Positions 1-9,858 of a DNA stretch of 64,000 nt are shown here, piece after piece (within the stretch, counting starts at the first letter, position 1; every line of letters starts with the position of its first letter). A program made the translations under genes and the position numbers. The notes beneath the pieces are model-generated. The model had not been told where the DNA came from. It saw nothing but the letters and a program-made list of their open reading frames with translations, and searched no databases. The stretch is from Clostridium cadaveris (GTDB lineage Bacteria; Bacillota; Clostridia; Clostridiales; Clostridiaceae): positions 2,555,001-2,619,000 of the forward strand of contig NZ_CP076620.1 in assembly GCF_020911725.1 (NCBI RefSeq), given 5' to 3'.

Positions 1-2297
1 CTCCACCTGATGCTCTATCAATTTCACTATTGGAAAGCGATGTTATCGTAAGGAGATTTCTAAGAGAATCTCTTGGATTTATATTTATATTATCATTTTT
101 CTTAAAAAACAGGTACAATTCCTCAAGATTTTCTATACGCTTAGGATCATTTTTATATTTTTTATCTACTCCACACTGAATATATATATCATTTAAAACT
201 TCATGTGGTCTTTTAATGTCTATATCTTTTTTTAATTTTACGATAATTTCATATAATGGTAAAAATCTCTTCCTATAAGAACTCATAACCCTCATTCTAT
301 CAAGATATGTGCTTCTAAGTCTTTTTACCATATGAAGAAGTACATCCTTTGTGGCTAGTATATCATTCATAGCATTATGATCCGGTAGCTGACTCACGCC
401 TATATAATCGCTTAATGTACTCAGCTTATGATTAGGCAACTCAGGAAATAGCTTTCTTGACATATCTAAAGTATCATAAAAATCTTTTATTCTATAGTCA
501 CTCATACCTAGTCTATACAATTGGCTTTTTAGTATGCTCAAATCATACTGTACATTATGTCCAACTATAACAGTTCCATCTATAAATTCTAGAAATTTTC
601 TAAGTCCTTCTTGTGGTTTACATCCATTTTCCTTTAAAAACTCATCACTAAAGCCATGAACTCTTTCTGAATCTCCTACGGATTTTGACGGTTTTAAAAA
701 CTCTTCAAATACAGTATAACTCCCATCACTACATAGCTTTACAGCTGCTATCTGCACAATTTCATCTTTGTTTACGTCAACACCAGTAGACTCTACATCA
801 AATACAACTACATTACCAATATCTATATCTTCTGTAAGATCATAATAAGGATCTCCATATTCAATTGTAGCTTTTTCAATAAAATCTGTAAGTCTTATAC
901 CTATTGCTTTATTTTCACTCTTCTCTATGTATTCAATGGTTTTGTCTCCTACTCCAGCTACAAATTCAAAGGATATTCTTTTCATACTGTTTACATCATA
1001 TTTGTTTAAAGCCAACTTTAAAAATGCCAGCATATCTTTTATCTCTTTTCTTCTAAAGAATTTATATTCATCAACCAAAAACGCTGGTATTCCTCTCTTT
1101 TCTAATATAGATGAATATACTTTATTAAGTTCATTGTTTCTTGTTAAAATAGCTACAGAATTTAGAGAATCACTATAATCTTTTTTTATTATATCGCATA
1201 TAGCATTTCCCTCTTCTTCTATTGTTCTATACCTTTTATATTTTATCTTTTCTCCTTCATCATTAAAATAACTTATAGGTGTATCTAGATATATTCCATT
1301 ACCAAAATATACTCTTCTCACTTTGTCTAAATAAGAGCATGAAGCATTTAAAAGTGTATCTGTTGACCTATAATTTGTAGTTAGATGTATCTCTTTTATT
1401 GGTAAAAAATTTTTCTTAAAGCTTTCTAGTATATGAAATGGCTTTGATCCTCTCCATCCATATATAGTTTGATTTGTGTCACCAAAAAAGCTTAAATTAT
1501 TTCCTTTTGCCAGTTTTTCTATTATAGAATACTCTAAAAGGCTTGTGTCTTGAATCTCATCCACTTGTATAAACTTGTACTTATTTCTCCATCTAATAGC
1601 TATTTCATCATCTTCAAAAATCTCATAACACTTTACAACTAAATCCGAAAAGTCCATTCCGTGTCTTTCTTTCAAAATGAGATCATATTTCTTTAAAAGT
1701 ATATGTCCATAGTTTACCAAAGCCTTTAAACAATCTATAGGATCATTTTTTCTTATAGCCTTCTCTTTAAAAGTTTCCAAATTAACTTTAAAATACTCAT
1801 TTATTAAAACTTTGTAATCTTCTCTCACTTCTTTGGGCATAGACAGAGAAAAATGTTTTATATCATATATAAATGTCTCTAACACCCTGGACGGATATGA
1901 TTTTAAATTAACTTCTTTTATTATTTCTCTGCTGTCCTCTTCATCAAACACTAAAAAATCAGAAGATATATCGGTATTTTTTCTAGCTTCACTTTTTATT
2001 ACATCAAAACAGAAGGAGTGAAAAGTTCTTATGTATATTTCATCTCCTACTGTTCCTACGGAAGTTCTTATTCTTTCCTTCATTTCATTGCAAGCTTTAT
2101 TAGTAAAGGTCAGACACATTATTTTAGAAGCTTCTATACCACTAAAAATTATGTTAGCACATCGTGCTGCTATTGTTTTAGTCTTTCCCGTGCCTGCTGG
2201 CGACAAAACTAAGAGGTTGTCACAAAGATTATATGCAACCTTCTTTTGTTCTTCATTTAAATTCTTAAATTCTTCTCCTAAAATATCCTTATCCATG
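1..2297 (-). CDS. UvrD/PcrA-like superfamily 1 helicase with embedded DEDDh 3'-5' exonuclease (partial)
   Basis: The frame is open from ATG 2297 to the left edge, so the C-terminus lies outside the window. Walker A (SPAGTGKTKT, about residue 31) and the Walker B-like VDEIQDTS place it in the SF1A UvrD/PcrA/Rep family, which unwinds DNA during repair and replication. From about residue 493 a DnaQ-like exonuclease begins: FDVESTG (Exo I), GHNVQYD (Exo II) and HNAMND (Exo III), so all DEDDh residues are visible. Helicase-like sequence continues after about residue 670, so the nuclease is inserted rather than appended. The start has a good site (GGGAG, about 6 nt upstream). The gene follows the pyruvate-kinase-like gene by 45 bp and is probably cotranscribed. 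The SF1 and DEDDh calls are firm; the biological role is inferred. Confidence 0.85.
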
Positions 2298-2342
2298 GTT
2301 ATCTCCCATAAAGTAATTTATTGATTTCTTTTCTTTATGATA

Positions 2343-3371
2343 TCATATTAAAGTTTCACAATACATATCAATAATATTTTTTAGAGTTTTAATGGATTCT
2401 ATAGGGTACTTACCTATGTTGGTTTCTCCGCATAGCATAAAACCTGTTACCCCTCTCTCTACGAATCTATAAATCGACTCTATTTCACTTAAATACGGTG
2501 TATCACTATATTTCATTGAGTCCAAGACATGAGTTGCTACTATTATATCTTTTTTGGTTCTTTTCATGTCATCTATTATTTTGTTCTCTATTATAGGCAC
2601 AGATATAGCTGGAATTTCGCAACACAAATCTCCTCTTCCAATTATTATTCCGTCTACCTTTTTACTTATCTCATAGAGATCTTCTATGCCTTCCCTACAT
2701 TCAATTTTTGCCCATAATTTAGGTTTGTAAACTATGCATTCTTTTTTTCTAATATTTCTTATCAAAAGCTTAGTTTCTTCTATTTCAGTCACTGATGAAA
2801 CATAGGATAAGTCTATTATATCTATTCCATTCATAATTGCCCATCGTATGTCCTTTTTATCCTTTTCTGTAAGTCCCTGCTCTTCTCTATCCATATTAAT
2901 TGCATTTACGCCTTTTTCAGCTCTTATAATCCCACCCAAGATAACTTCAGCGGTTATTATTTCCTTATTTTTATTTATTCCTTGTATCTCAAATTTCATA
3001 GTTCCATCTTTCATTGAAATTTCTCTTACACCATAAAGCCTTGAGAAATCTCCTTTGAAGCTAAGAGGTATTACATTATCTTTATTTTTTACGTTTTTAT
3101 AATAGGCAGGAGATGAGAATCTTACCTTTTCGCCTGGAACAACCTTTTTCTCTCCATTAAAACTTTTGTCAACTCTTATCTTGTTTCCTTGAAGATCTCC
3201 CAAAAGCTCCACTTGTGGGTATTTCTTCTTTATATAATCAATTTGTTCTTCCATTACATTTAAATTTCCATGAGACAAATTAAATCTAAAAGTATCTGTA
3301 CCACTCTTAACCATCATATCTATAAAATTTTTTTCCTTTGCATTAGGTCCTATAGAACTTATTATTTTCAC
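2343..3371 (-). CDS. short pyruvate kinase-like protein lacking the C-terminal domain
   Basis: This 342-residue protein matches the pyruvate kinase A and B domains: IGPNAKEKN at the N-terminus, FRFNLSHGN (family RLNFSHG, with the phosphate-binding Arg), KGVN, AKIECREG (catalytic Lys-x-Glu), GRGDLCCEIP (metal-binding Asp; family ARGDLGVEIP), ATHVLDSM and LCGETNIGKYP. Typical enzymes are 470-590 residues with a C-terminal allosteric domain, which is missing here; the protein stops just after the barrel. Most catalytic residues are kept but several flanking ones differ. It may be an unregulated pyruvate kinase, a specialised paralogue or a related lyase/kinase. The start is GTG 3371 behind AGAGG at 8 nt. 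It lies upstream of the helicase gene on the same strand. Confidence 0.75.
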   Translation of the reverse strand: MKIISSIGPNAKEKNFIDMMVKSGTDTFRFNLSHGNLNVMEEQIDYIKKKYPQVELLGDLQGNKIRVDKSFNGEKKVVPGEKVRFSSPAYYKNVKNKDNVIPLSFKGDFSRLYGVREISMKDGTMKFEIQGINKNKEIITAEVILGGIIRAEKGVNAINMDREEQGLTEKDKKDIRWAIMNGIDIIDLSYVSSVTEIEETKLLIRNIRKKECIVYKPKLWAKIECREGIEDLYEISKKVDGIIIGRGDLCCEIPAISVPIIENKIIDDMKRTKKDIIVATHVLDSMKYSDTPYLSEIESIYRFVERGVTGFMLCGETNIGKYPIESIKTLKNIIDMYCETLI

Positions 3372-3463
3372 TTATATATCCTCTTACAATAATTAATGCT
3401 TTAATAAAAATTATGTGGTTCTTAAAAATTTATGACCTCTATCTTAAATTAATTTAAACAAAA

Positions 3464-3497
3464 AGCACTATTAAGATTTTAAAATCTCAATAATGCT
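3464..3497 (-). terminator. intrinsic terminator of the MATE gene
   Basis: Two 17-base arms pair around an AT-rich turn. In the minus direction they are followed by GCTTTTTGTTT, just beyond the stop of the MATE gene. Confidence 0.8.
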
Positions 3498-3505
3498 CAA
3501 AAGAC

Positions 3506-4840
3506 TTACTTAAATTCTTTTATAAATTGCTTTTTACTAAATAAAATACTTATTCCTATAATAAAGGTTATTATTTCTGCAAAAGGTACTGTAAGCCAAA
3601 CTCCATCAACTTCTAAAATCATAGGAATCATAAGTAAACCTAAAAGTATGCCTCCAATACCTCTTGATATAGACATTATAGTAGAAGCTCTATGATTTTC
3701 TATAGACTGAAAATATATAGTAGTTATTATATTTATACCCATAAAGATAAAAGCAATAAAGTATAAATAAATTCCTCTTGTAGTTATATCAATTAGCGAT
3801 AAATCCTTGCTAAATATTCTTATTAAAATCTTTGGGAATAACATTCCTGTCATGAAAAATACTACTCCAAAAACTAATGCTGTGAAATCTGATATCTTTA
3901 GAAGCTTTAAAACCCTTTTTTCTAATTTAGCACCGTGATTTATACTTATTATTGGTTGAGCAGCTTGTGCTATTCCATTAAATATACTTACAAAAATCAA
4001 TCCTATATTTGCTATTATGCTGTAAGCTGAAATTCCTAAATTTCCAAGATATTTATGTATAGTTATATTAAATGCAAATATAACTATACCACCTGACATT
4101 TCCATTATAAAAGAAGGTATTCCCCCTAAAATCAATCGTTTTAATATCCCAAAATCAACCTTATTAAAATTCAGCTTTAAAGTGCAGGATTTTTTAGTAA
4201 AATGAGTGCTTATTATAATGATCCCTACTATAGGGGATACAAAGGTTGCCAAAGCAGCTCCCTTCATCCCCATTCCTAAAGGAAATACAAGGATATAATC
4301 AAGGATTATATTTGATAAACTGCTCAAAATCATACTCCACATAGCAAGCTGGGGAGCTTTATCATTTCTTATGAAGATACTCAGCATAGGATTCAAAATA
4401 AATCCTATTGGCATTATCATTATTATCCTCATATATTCTTTCACTAAATTTATATTTTCACTATTTGCTCCTAAAAACATGGCTATATTATCTAAACAAA
4501 CGAGGCAAATTAATGTCAATATCGCCCCACTAATAATCCCTATAACTAATGAATAAGTGAATACTTTGTGCTCAGCCTCTTTATCATTTTTTCCTTTTGA
4601 TATCGATAAAACTGTCGCTCCACCCATTCCAAATAAAAATGCTAAAGCATTAAATAAATTATAAAGTGGTAGAACTATATTTAATGCTGCCAAACCTTCA
4701 GCTCCTACACCTTGTCCTATAAACATAGTGTCAAAGAATATGTACGAAGATACACTTACAACACCTGCTATACTTGGAATGCAATATCTAAAAAATATTT
4801 TCCCTATGTCTGCTTTTAATAAATCTGTATTTCCCTTCAT
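3506..4840 (-). CDS. MATE family efflux transporter
   Basis: This 444-residue polytopic membrane protein has about 12 predicted hydrophobic segments in two halves, the usual MATE (multidrug and toxic compound extrusion) size and layout. The N-terminus (ADIGKIFFRYCIPSIAG, then a long helix with FFDTMFIGQGVGAEGLAALN) is characteristic of the NorM/DinF/MepA branch, which exports cationic drugs in exchange for Na+ or H+. The start ATG 4840 has GAGAGG 6-7 nt upstream. It stands as a single transcription unit between two terminators. No local regulator is seen, so the substrate cannot be guessed. A second, only distantly similar MATE gene lies at 35.8 kb. Confidence 0.9.
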   Translation of the reverse strand: MKGNTDLLKADIGKIFFRYCIPSIAGVVSVSSYIFFDTMFIGQGVGAEGLAALNIVLPLYNLFNALAFLFGMGGATVLSISKGKNDKEAEHKVFTYSLVIGIISGAILTLICLVCLDNIAMFLGANSENINLVKEYMRIIMIMPIGFILNPMLSIFIRNDKAPQLAMWSMILSSLSNIILDYILVFPLGMGMKGAALATFVSPIVGIIIISTHFTKKSCTLKLNFNKVDFGILKRLILGGIPSFIMEMSGGIVIFAFNITIHKYLGNLGISAYSIIANIGLIFVSIFNGIAQAAQPIISINHGAKLEKRVLKLLKISDFTALVFGVVFFMTGMLFPKILIRIFSKDLSLIDITTRGIYLYFIAFIFMGINIITTIYFQSIENHRASTIMSISRGIGGILLGLLMIPMILEVDGVWLTVPFAEIITFIIGISILFSKKQFIKEFK

Positions 4841-4934
4841 GTCTTACCTCTCTTACTACAAATAATTAAACCCATTTTACCATTTTAGCTTATTTATCTA
4901 TGCTGTCAATACTTAAAGGCTTCTTTAAATAACA

Positions 4935-4981
4935 AATTCTTAGCTTCATATGGAATTACCCCATACCTGAAGCTAAGAATT
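4935..4981 (-). terminator. intrinsic terminator after the DUF4179 gene
   Basis: Arms AATTCTTAGCTTCA and TGAAGCTAAGAATT pair perfectly and are extended inside by TATGG/CCATA. The minus-strand 3' side is T-rich (TTTGTTATTT). The same arm sequence recurs elsewhere in the window (see findings). Confidence 0.7.
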
Positions 4982-4989
4982 CATTTTAA

Positions 4990-6324
4990 TCATCTCAAAT
5001 TAATATTTGTCTTATTTTCCTGTAGCACATCATACATAGTTGAAATACTTTTTGGTAATTGAAGTTTATATTCCTCATCGTTGCTATGTTTTTCATATAC
5101 AAGAGTATAGCTGCCTTCAGATGATGGATTTCTAAGATTTAATATACTGCTCCATGATAAAAATGCTTCGTCACCATTATTACCTATAAATGATATAGTA
5201 TTAGCCAAGTTTCCTATAAGCTCACCTGAAGCTTTTACCTCTACTTTAAAACACTGCTCATCCTCAGTAATTGAAATTATCTTAAAATAATTTTCTTCAT
5301 TATTTACTATTTCCTTCTGGAAATTTTTAATTCCCACCTGTTCTAAATCGTCTTTGTCTACTGTATGAATTATATATGGTATAAGTTCTAAAGACGTTGG
5401 TATATCATCATAATCCATAATACTTAACATATAGGAAATTCTGTTTTCCTCTAAGATTCCTGACCCACTTAAATGATTGTCCAGTATTCTTCCATCTTCA
5501 TTTTTAACTACAAATCCTATAATATCATTTTTATTATAATGATCCGAAGAATTTTTGAATTCTACATTTATTGATGCTTTTATCTCCATAGGAGAAGCTA
5601 CAACTTCATTATAAATAACATCGTAATTTTTCCCTTTAGTAACCTTTTTATCCGAAATGTTCTTTGTGCTATTTAAAAGTTTTGTACTATCAATATTTAC
5701 TTTATAGACCCACTCACTCTTTCCTTTTGACAAAGTGCTTGTTAATTCATACTTTGAAGGTAATTCCTCTTCAGTTGCTAAATTTATAATCAAAAGTCCT
5801 TTATCATTATCTAGTTTTATATAATCATCACTGGCTCTTTTACTATCAATAAAACTCCCATTGATGTATACTTTCAAATCTCCCTTGCCTAACTCCCATG
5901 GTTTTTCACCTTTTATCGCATATACGACTTTTATACTGTTAGACTCTGATATGATTCTTTGAAGTGTTACATCATAACCATCTTTTGAAAGTGTACTTCC
6001 TACCATTGTGCCAAATTCTTCACCCTTGCTTGAAATTATTTTTCTAGTAGATATTTCTTCGAAAAATCCTGATATCTTTGCTGATACATCAAAGGACTTC
6101 TCTCCAACTCCTATAATAGTTATTGTAACCAACGCAGCTGCTAACCACTTTATGACTTTCTTTTTGTCAATATTATTTCTTTTTCCATTCTCTTCATTTT
6201 TAAAGCTACCATCCTTTATAGAATTTAGCGTAGTCTCTATTGCATCATCTATTTCTTTTGGTATATCACCATTATTTTTAAATCTTGTTCTTAAAAATGC
6301 ATCTTCTTTTTCTTCCCTATTCAT
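4990..6324 (-). CDS. DUF4179 domain membrane protein, probable anti-sigma partner
   Basis: The protein has a cytoplasmic charged N-terminus of about 53 residues, one membrane helix (about 55-72, WLAAALVTITIIGVG) and a large extracellular part. This is the layout of DUF4179 proteins, which are usually encoded right after ECF sigma factors and are thought to act as anti-sigma factors. The region after the helix (VSAKISGFFEEI) matches the DUF4179 start; the C-terminal ~230 residues look like immunoglobulin-fold-type extracellular domains. The gene starts 3 bp after the sigma gene stop, with AAGGAGG lying within the sigma gene 3' end, so the two are translationally linked. The stimulus is unknown. 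Sigma-binding residues cannot be seen by eye, so the anti-sigma role rests on context. Confidence 0.75.
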   Translation of the reverse strand: MNREEKEDAFLRTRFKNNGDIPKEIDDAIETTLNSIKDGSFKNEENGKRNNIDKKKVIKWLAAALVTITIIGVGEKSFDVSAKISGFFEEISTRKIISSKGEEFGTMVGSTLSKDGYDVTLQRIISESNSIKVVYAIKGEKPWELGKGDLKVYINGSFIDSKRASDDYIKLDNDKGLLIINLATEEELPSKYELTSTLSKGKSEWVYKVNIDSTKLLNSTKNISDKKVTKGKNYDVIYNEVVASPMEIKASINVEFKNSSDHYNKNDIIGFVVKNEDGRILDNHLSGSGILEENRISYMLSIMDYDDIPTSLELIPYIIHTVDKDDLEQVGIKNFQKEIVNNEENYFKIISITEDEQCFKVEVKASGELIGNLANTISFIGNNGDEAFLSWSSILNLRNPSSEGSYTLVYEKHSNDEEYKLQLPKSISTMYDVLQENKTNINLR

Positions 6325-6327
6325 ATC

Positions 6328-6873
6328 TTAATCCTCCTTTAAAATTGAATACAGTTTTTTTCTAGCTCTAGAAAGTCGTGACTTTAAAGTTCCTTCAGGT
6401 ATTTCTAAAATTTTGGCTATATCTTTTAATAAAAAATCCTCATAATAATAAAGTTCTACCACTATTTTCAAATCATCATCTAAAGAGTCCAGCGCTCTTT
6501 TGAGATCTAAATTTTCATATGTATCTACATATTTTTCTTGATTGATACTAGCATCATTATTCAAAAATATTACCCTTCTATTTTTTCTGCATATCTCATA
6601 ACATTGATTTATTACTATTTTTATAAGCCACGTTTTGAAATACTCATTCTTTCTTAAGCCACCTATGCATTCATAAGCTTTTAATATAGATGATGATAAC
6701 GCATCTTTTATATCCTCTTCTTCCTTAAGAATAGTTTTTGCTACTCCATACATTGAGGATTTATAATCTCTAATAAGATTACAAAAGGCATCCTTATCGC
6801 CTTGTTTTGCTCTTTTTACCAAAAGTATTTCTGCATTGTGCCTCGGTATTATCCCTGTCATTGAAACCTCCAT
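6328..6873 (-). CDS. ECF-type RNA polymerase sigma factor
   Basis: This 181-residue ECF sigma-70 has region 2 (AFCNLIRDYKSSMYGVAKTIL and FKTWLIKIVINQCYEICRK) and region 4 with its helix-turn-helix (VVELYYYEDFLLKDIAKILEIPEGTLKSRLSRARKKL, near residues 135-172). It has no region 1.1 or 3, the ECF hallmark. It would redirect RNA polymerase to a small stress or envelope regulon and be held by the adjacent DUF4179 membrane protein. The start ATG 6873 has AAGGAGG 7 nt upstream; a second Met four codons in is less well placed. I could not recognise a clear autoregulatory ECF promoter in the AT-rich upstream region. Confidence 0.9.
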   Translation of the reverse strand: MEVSMTGIIPRHNAEILLVKRAKQGDKDAFCNLIRDYKSSMYGVAKTILKEEEDIKDALSSSILKAYECIGGLRKNEYFKTWLIKIVINQCYEICRKNRRVIFLNNDASINQEKYVDTYENLDLKRALDSLDDDLKIVVELYYYEDFLLKDIAKILEIPEGTLKSRLSRARKKLYSILKED

Positions 6874-7002
6874 GATAAACCTCCTTCATAATTTCTTATC
6901 TACTATTTAGATGCATAACTATAAAGATTGGTTCTCTTTAAATTCAATATTCTTATATTACTATATAATCTAATATTCTTTACAGAATTTAACTCTAAAA
7001 AA

Positions 7003-7037
7003 TAACCCCTAAACTGCTTTTAGCAATTTAGGGGTTA
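7003..7037 (-). terminator. intrinsic terminator after the TtcA-like gene
   Basis: Stem TAACCCCTAAA/TTTAGGGGTTA is followed on the minus strand by ATTTTTTAGA. It lies a few bases after the stop. Confidence 0.85.
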
Positions 7038-7044
7038 ATATCAT

Positions 7045-7914
7045 TTATTCTTCATCATAATAAAAATCTAAATATGAATGTTTTTCTCCATCCTTTTGCC
7101 ATCCTAAAATGGAGTCCATATTTACATTTTCAGCGGCTCTAAAAATTGATTTATCAACATCTTTAAAGTCTTTCTTGATGTTTGAAATCATCTCTTTTAT
7201 CTCATATCTCTTGTTTCCGATTTTTTTAGCAGCTACCATGCATGCACAGTTTAGCGGCCATATTCCTGAACTTTGTGTAAAGTTCTTTATATACTGTTCC
7301 TCTATAAGGTACATAGGCCTTATAAGTTCTATATCTTCAAAATTTGTAGCTCTAAGCTTTGGAAGCATAGTCTTAAAATTTCCTGCATAAAGCACATTTA
7401 ACATTGTTGTTTCTATTACATCATTGAAATGATGTCCTAATGCTAACTTATTGCAACCAAGTTCCTTTGCTTTTGCATATAAGAATCCTCTTCTCATCCT
7501 TGCACACATATAACAAGGGTATTCTTGAGCTATCCTATCCACAACTTGGAATACATCTGATGGATATATTTTTATAGGTATATTTAAATACTGGCAGTTG
7601 TCTATAAGAAGCTCTTTAACATTTTCATGATATCCAGGGTCCATAACTAAGAATTCTAGTTCAAAGTTCATTTGGCCATGACGCTGAAGTTCTTGAAAAA
7701 GTTTTGCCATAAGAAGGCTATCCTTCCCCCCCGATATAGCTACAGCTATCTTATCACCATCTTCTACTAGATTATATTCCTTTATAGCCTTGGTAAACTT
7801 AGACCATATTTTTTTTCTGTATGTTTTTACTATGCTTCTTTCTATATCCGCTAGAGGTTTTCTCTCACTAGTTGGGACTAGAATTTCACATCCTTCTCCT
7901 GCTATTCCGCTCAC
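7045..7914 (-). CDS. TtcA/TtuA-family PP-loop ATPase (tRNA 2-thiolation-like)
   Basis: The adenine-nucleotide alpha-hydrolase PP-loop SGGKDSLLMAKL, the internal pair YMCARMRR and the later NCACMV fit the TtcA/TtuA family. These enzymes activate a tRNA base with ATP and insert sulphur, often through a 4Fe-4S cluster held by three cysteines. The Clostridium subfamily is usually annotated tRNA 2-thiocytidine biosynthesis protein, but the tRNA position modified is not certain. The longest frame begins at GTG 7923, but that codon overlaps the AGAGAGG ribosome site. GTG 7914 is spaced 8 nt from it and gives the more family-like N-terminus SGIAGEGCEILVP, so I choose it (289 residues). It lies 42 bp downstream of the DEAD-box helicase gene. 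Confidence 0.82.
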   Translation of the reverse strand: MSGIAGEGCEILVPTSERKPLADIERSIVKTYRKKIWSKFTKAIKEYNLVEDGDKIAVAISGGKDSLLMAKLFQELQRHGQMNFELEFLVMDPGYHENVKELLIDNCQYLNIPIKIYPSDVFQVVDRIAQEYPCYMCARMRRGFLYAKAKELGCNKLALGHHFNDVIETTMLNVLYAGNFKTMLPKLRATNFEDIELIRPMYLIEEQYIKNFTQSSGIWPLNCACMVAAKKIGNKRYEIKEMISNIKKDFKDVDKSIFRAAENVNMDSILGWQKDGEKHSYLDFYYDEE

Positions 7915-7956
7915 AAAAAACACCTCTCTTTAACAAAACCATTATACCATGTTTTT

Positions 7957-9603
7957 TTATCTTCTTCTTCTTTTTCCATCATTTGATTTATTTTTAGCTA
8001 TTTCTACGTTTACGTTACATCCTTTAATCTTTTTCTTGCTTAAGGATTTAACAATATTTTCTTCATATTCTTTTGGAATATTTACAAAGGTGTAGTTATC
8101 ATATATATCTATATTTCCTATAACTTTACCTTTGATTTTTCCGTTCTCAGCTATGAATTTAACAAAATCTCTAGGCTCTACACCTTTAGTCTTTCCTATA
8201 TTGATAAATAGTCTACATAGATCTTCTCTATTTCCACCACGTGATTGTGATCTAAAACCTTCTGTACGATTTCTTTGTCTTCTCTGTGGAGTCATATCTA
8301 TATCTTCTTTATCCATGAAGGCTAAGTTATTCTTTAATAATACAGCCGCAAGTTCTACTGGAGTTATTCCTTCTTCTTCAAACTCTTGAAGAACAGAAGT
8401 ATACTTATCTATATCCATTTCGCTTATAGTACTCTTTAAATCTTCCATAAGCTTTTCTGTTCTTGCTTTCTTAAGCTGATTCATTGAAGGAATTTTTTCT
8501 TGAGTAATGTTCATCTTTGTATATGACATTATATCCTTTAAAGCATAGAACTCTTTTGGAGATGTCATAGTTATGGCTGTACCTAATCTTCCTGCTCTTC
8601 CTGTTCTTCCTATTCTGTGAACATAGAATTCCTCATGATTTGGTACATCATAGTTGAATACCATCTCTACATCATCTATATCTAATCCTCTTGCTGCTAC
8701 ATCTGTTGCCACAAGGATTTTTATATCTCCGGTTTTAAACTTCTTTATAACTTCAAGTCTTGCACCTTGATTCATATCTCCATGTATCTTGTTACAAGAA
8801 TAACCCTTTTGTACAAGTTCATCCGTTATTTCATCAACCATTCTCTTTGTATTACAGAATATCAATGAAAGCTTTGGATTGTGTATATCTATAAGTCTTG
8901 TTAATACCTCTATCTTGTATCTCTCTTCAACTTCAATATACTTTTGATCTATGTGTGTATTTGTTAATTCTTTCTGCTTAACTTTTATCTTTTGAGGATT
9001 GTCGAAATATTTGTCAACTATCTCTAAGATATTCTTCTTCATAGTTGCAGAGAATAGTAGAGCTTGAATATCACCTTCTATTTGATTTAATATCTCTTCT
9101 ATATCCTCTCTGAATCCCATGTTTAACATTTCATCAGCTTCATCTAATACTAGAGATTTAAGGTTATCAAATTTGATAGTACCTCTTCTCATGTGGTCCA
9201 TTACTCTTCCTGGAGTTCCTATTATAATATTAACTCCTCTTCTTAATGTTCTTATCTGCATTTCCATAGACTCTCCACCGTATACAGCTAAGATTCTTAT
9301 GTTTTTCTTGTATTTTGCAAGTTTTTTGAACTCTTCACTTATCTGAACTGCCAATTCTCTAGTTGGACAAAGTACTAAAGTTTGAATAGCATTTAAATCT
9401 TCATCCACCATATCTATTGTAGGGATACCAAATGCCGCTGTCTTTCCAGTTCCAGTCTGCGCTTGCCCAACAACGTCTCTTCCTTCAAATACTGCTGGTA
9501 TAGCCATTGATTGTATAGGAGTAGCTTCCTCAAATCCCATTTCTCTAACAGCTTTTTTTACTGCTTCTGAGCAGTTCAATTCTTCAAATCTTATTGTTTC
9601 CAT
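7957..9603 (-). CDS. DEAD-box ATP-dependent RNA helicase with DbpA-like RNA-binding domain
   Basis: All SF2 DEAD-box motifs are present: the Q motif around ATPIQSMAIP, AQTGTGKTAAF (motif I), PTRELAVQ, TPGRVMDH, LDEADEML (II), FSATM (III), ATDVAARGLD (V) and HRIGRTGRAG (VI). After the core, residues of about 460-530 form a DbpA-type RNA-binding fold (LCRLFINIGKTKG, DNYTFVNIP), followed by a Lys/Arg tail KRRRR. This is the CshA/DeaD type that remodels ribosomal and messenger RNA, often cold-induced. ATG 9603 has AGAGGAG upstream. A strong promoter at 9859-9887 predicts a leader of about 250 nt, as is usual for cold-shock helicases. Confidence 0.93.
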   Translation of the reverse strand: METIRFEELNCSEAVKKAVREMGFEEATPIQSMAIPAVFEGRDVVGQAQTGTGKTAAFGIPTIDMVDEDLNAIQTLVLCPTRELAVQISEEFKKLAKYKKNIRILAVYGGESMEMQIRTLRRGVNIIIGTPGRVMDHMRRGTIKFDNLKSLVLDEADEMLNMGFREDIEEILNQIEGDIQALLFSATMKKNILEIVDKYFDNPQKIKVKQKELTNTHIDQKYIEVEERYKIEVLTRLIDIHNPKLSLIFCNTKRMVDEITDELVQKGYSCNKIHGDMNQGARLEVIKKFKTGDIKILVATDVAARGLDIDDVEMVFNYDVPNHEEFYVHRIGRTGRAGRLGTAITMTSPKEFYALKDIMSYTKMNITQEKIPSMNQLKKARTEKLMEDLKSTISEMDIDKYTSVLQEFEEEGITPVELAAVLLKNNLAFMDKEDIDMTPQRRQRNRTEGFRSQSRGGNREDLCRLFINIGKTKGVEPRDFVKFIAENGKIKGKVIGNIDIYDNYTFVNIPKEYEENIVKSLSKKKIKGCNVNVEIAKNKSNDGKRRRR

Positions 9604-9728
9604 TAAATTCTCCTCTTATTTTTAATTTTATATAAGTCGAACCTACTGATATTAAGTTTTCTTTAATTTTAAACCAATATACTTCCCTTCGGTTCCATAG
9701 TTATTTCATAAAATATCGCAACACAAAA

Positions 9729-9783
9729 GCCGAACTTCAAAAAAACTCTCATTTATACAAATAAAAGAATTTTCAAATTCGGC
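9729..9783 (-). promoter_or_regulatory. hairpin in the DEAD-box helicase leader
   Basis: In the minus-strand leader, GCCGAATTT and GAAGTTCGGC form a stem with one G-T pair. It is followed by TTTTGTGTTG. The T-run is short, so it could be a weak attenuator or a structural element; which one cannot be told by eye. Confidence 0.45.
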
Positions 9784-9858
9784 CCGAGAAATTCAAAATT
9801 CCCAATTTTATCAAACTACAAAACCAATTCGCATGTAGTGTCGTTTATACAGATTTCC

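Noticed and set aside
9636-9650. tRNA-like GGTTCGACTT on the minus strand
   Set aside because: No acceptor, D or anticodon stems can be built around it; it is a chance match in the helicase leader.
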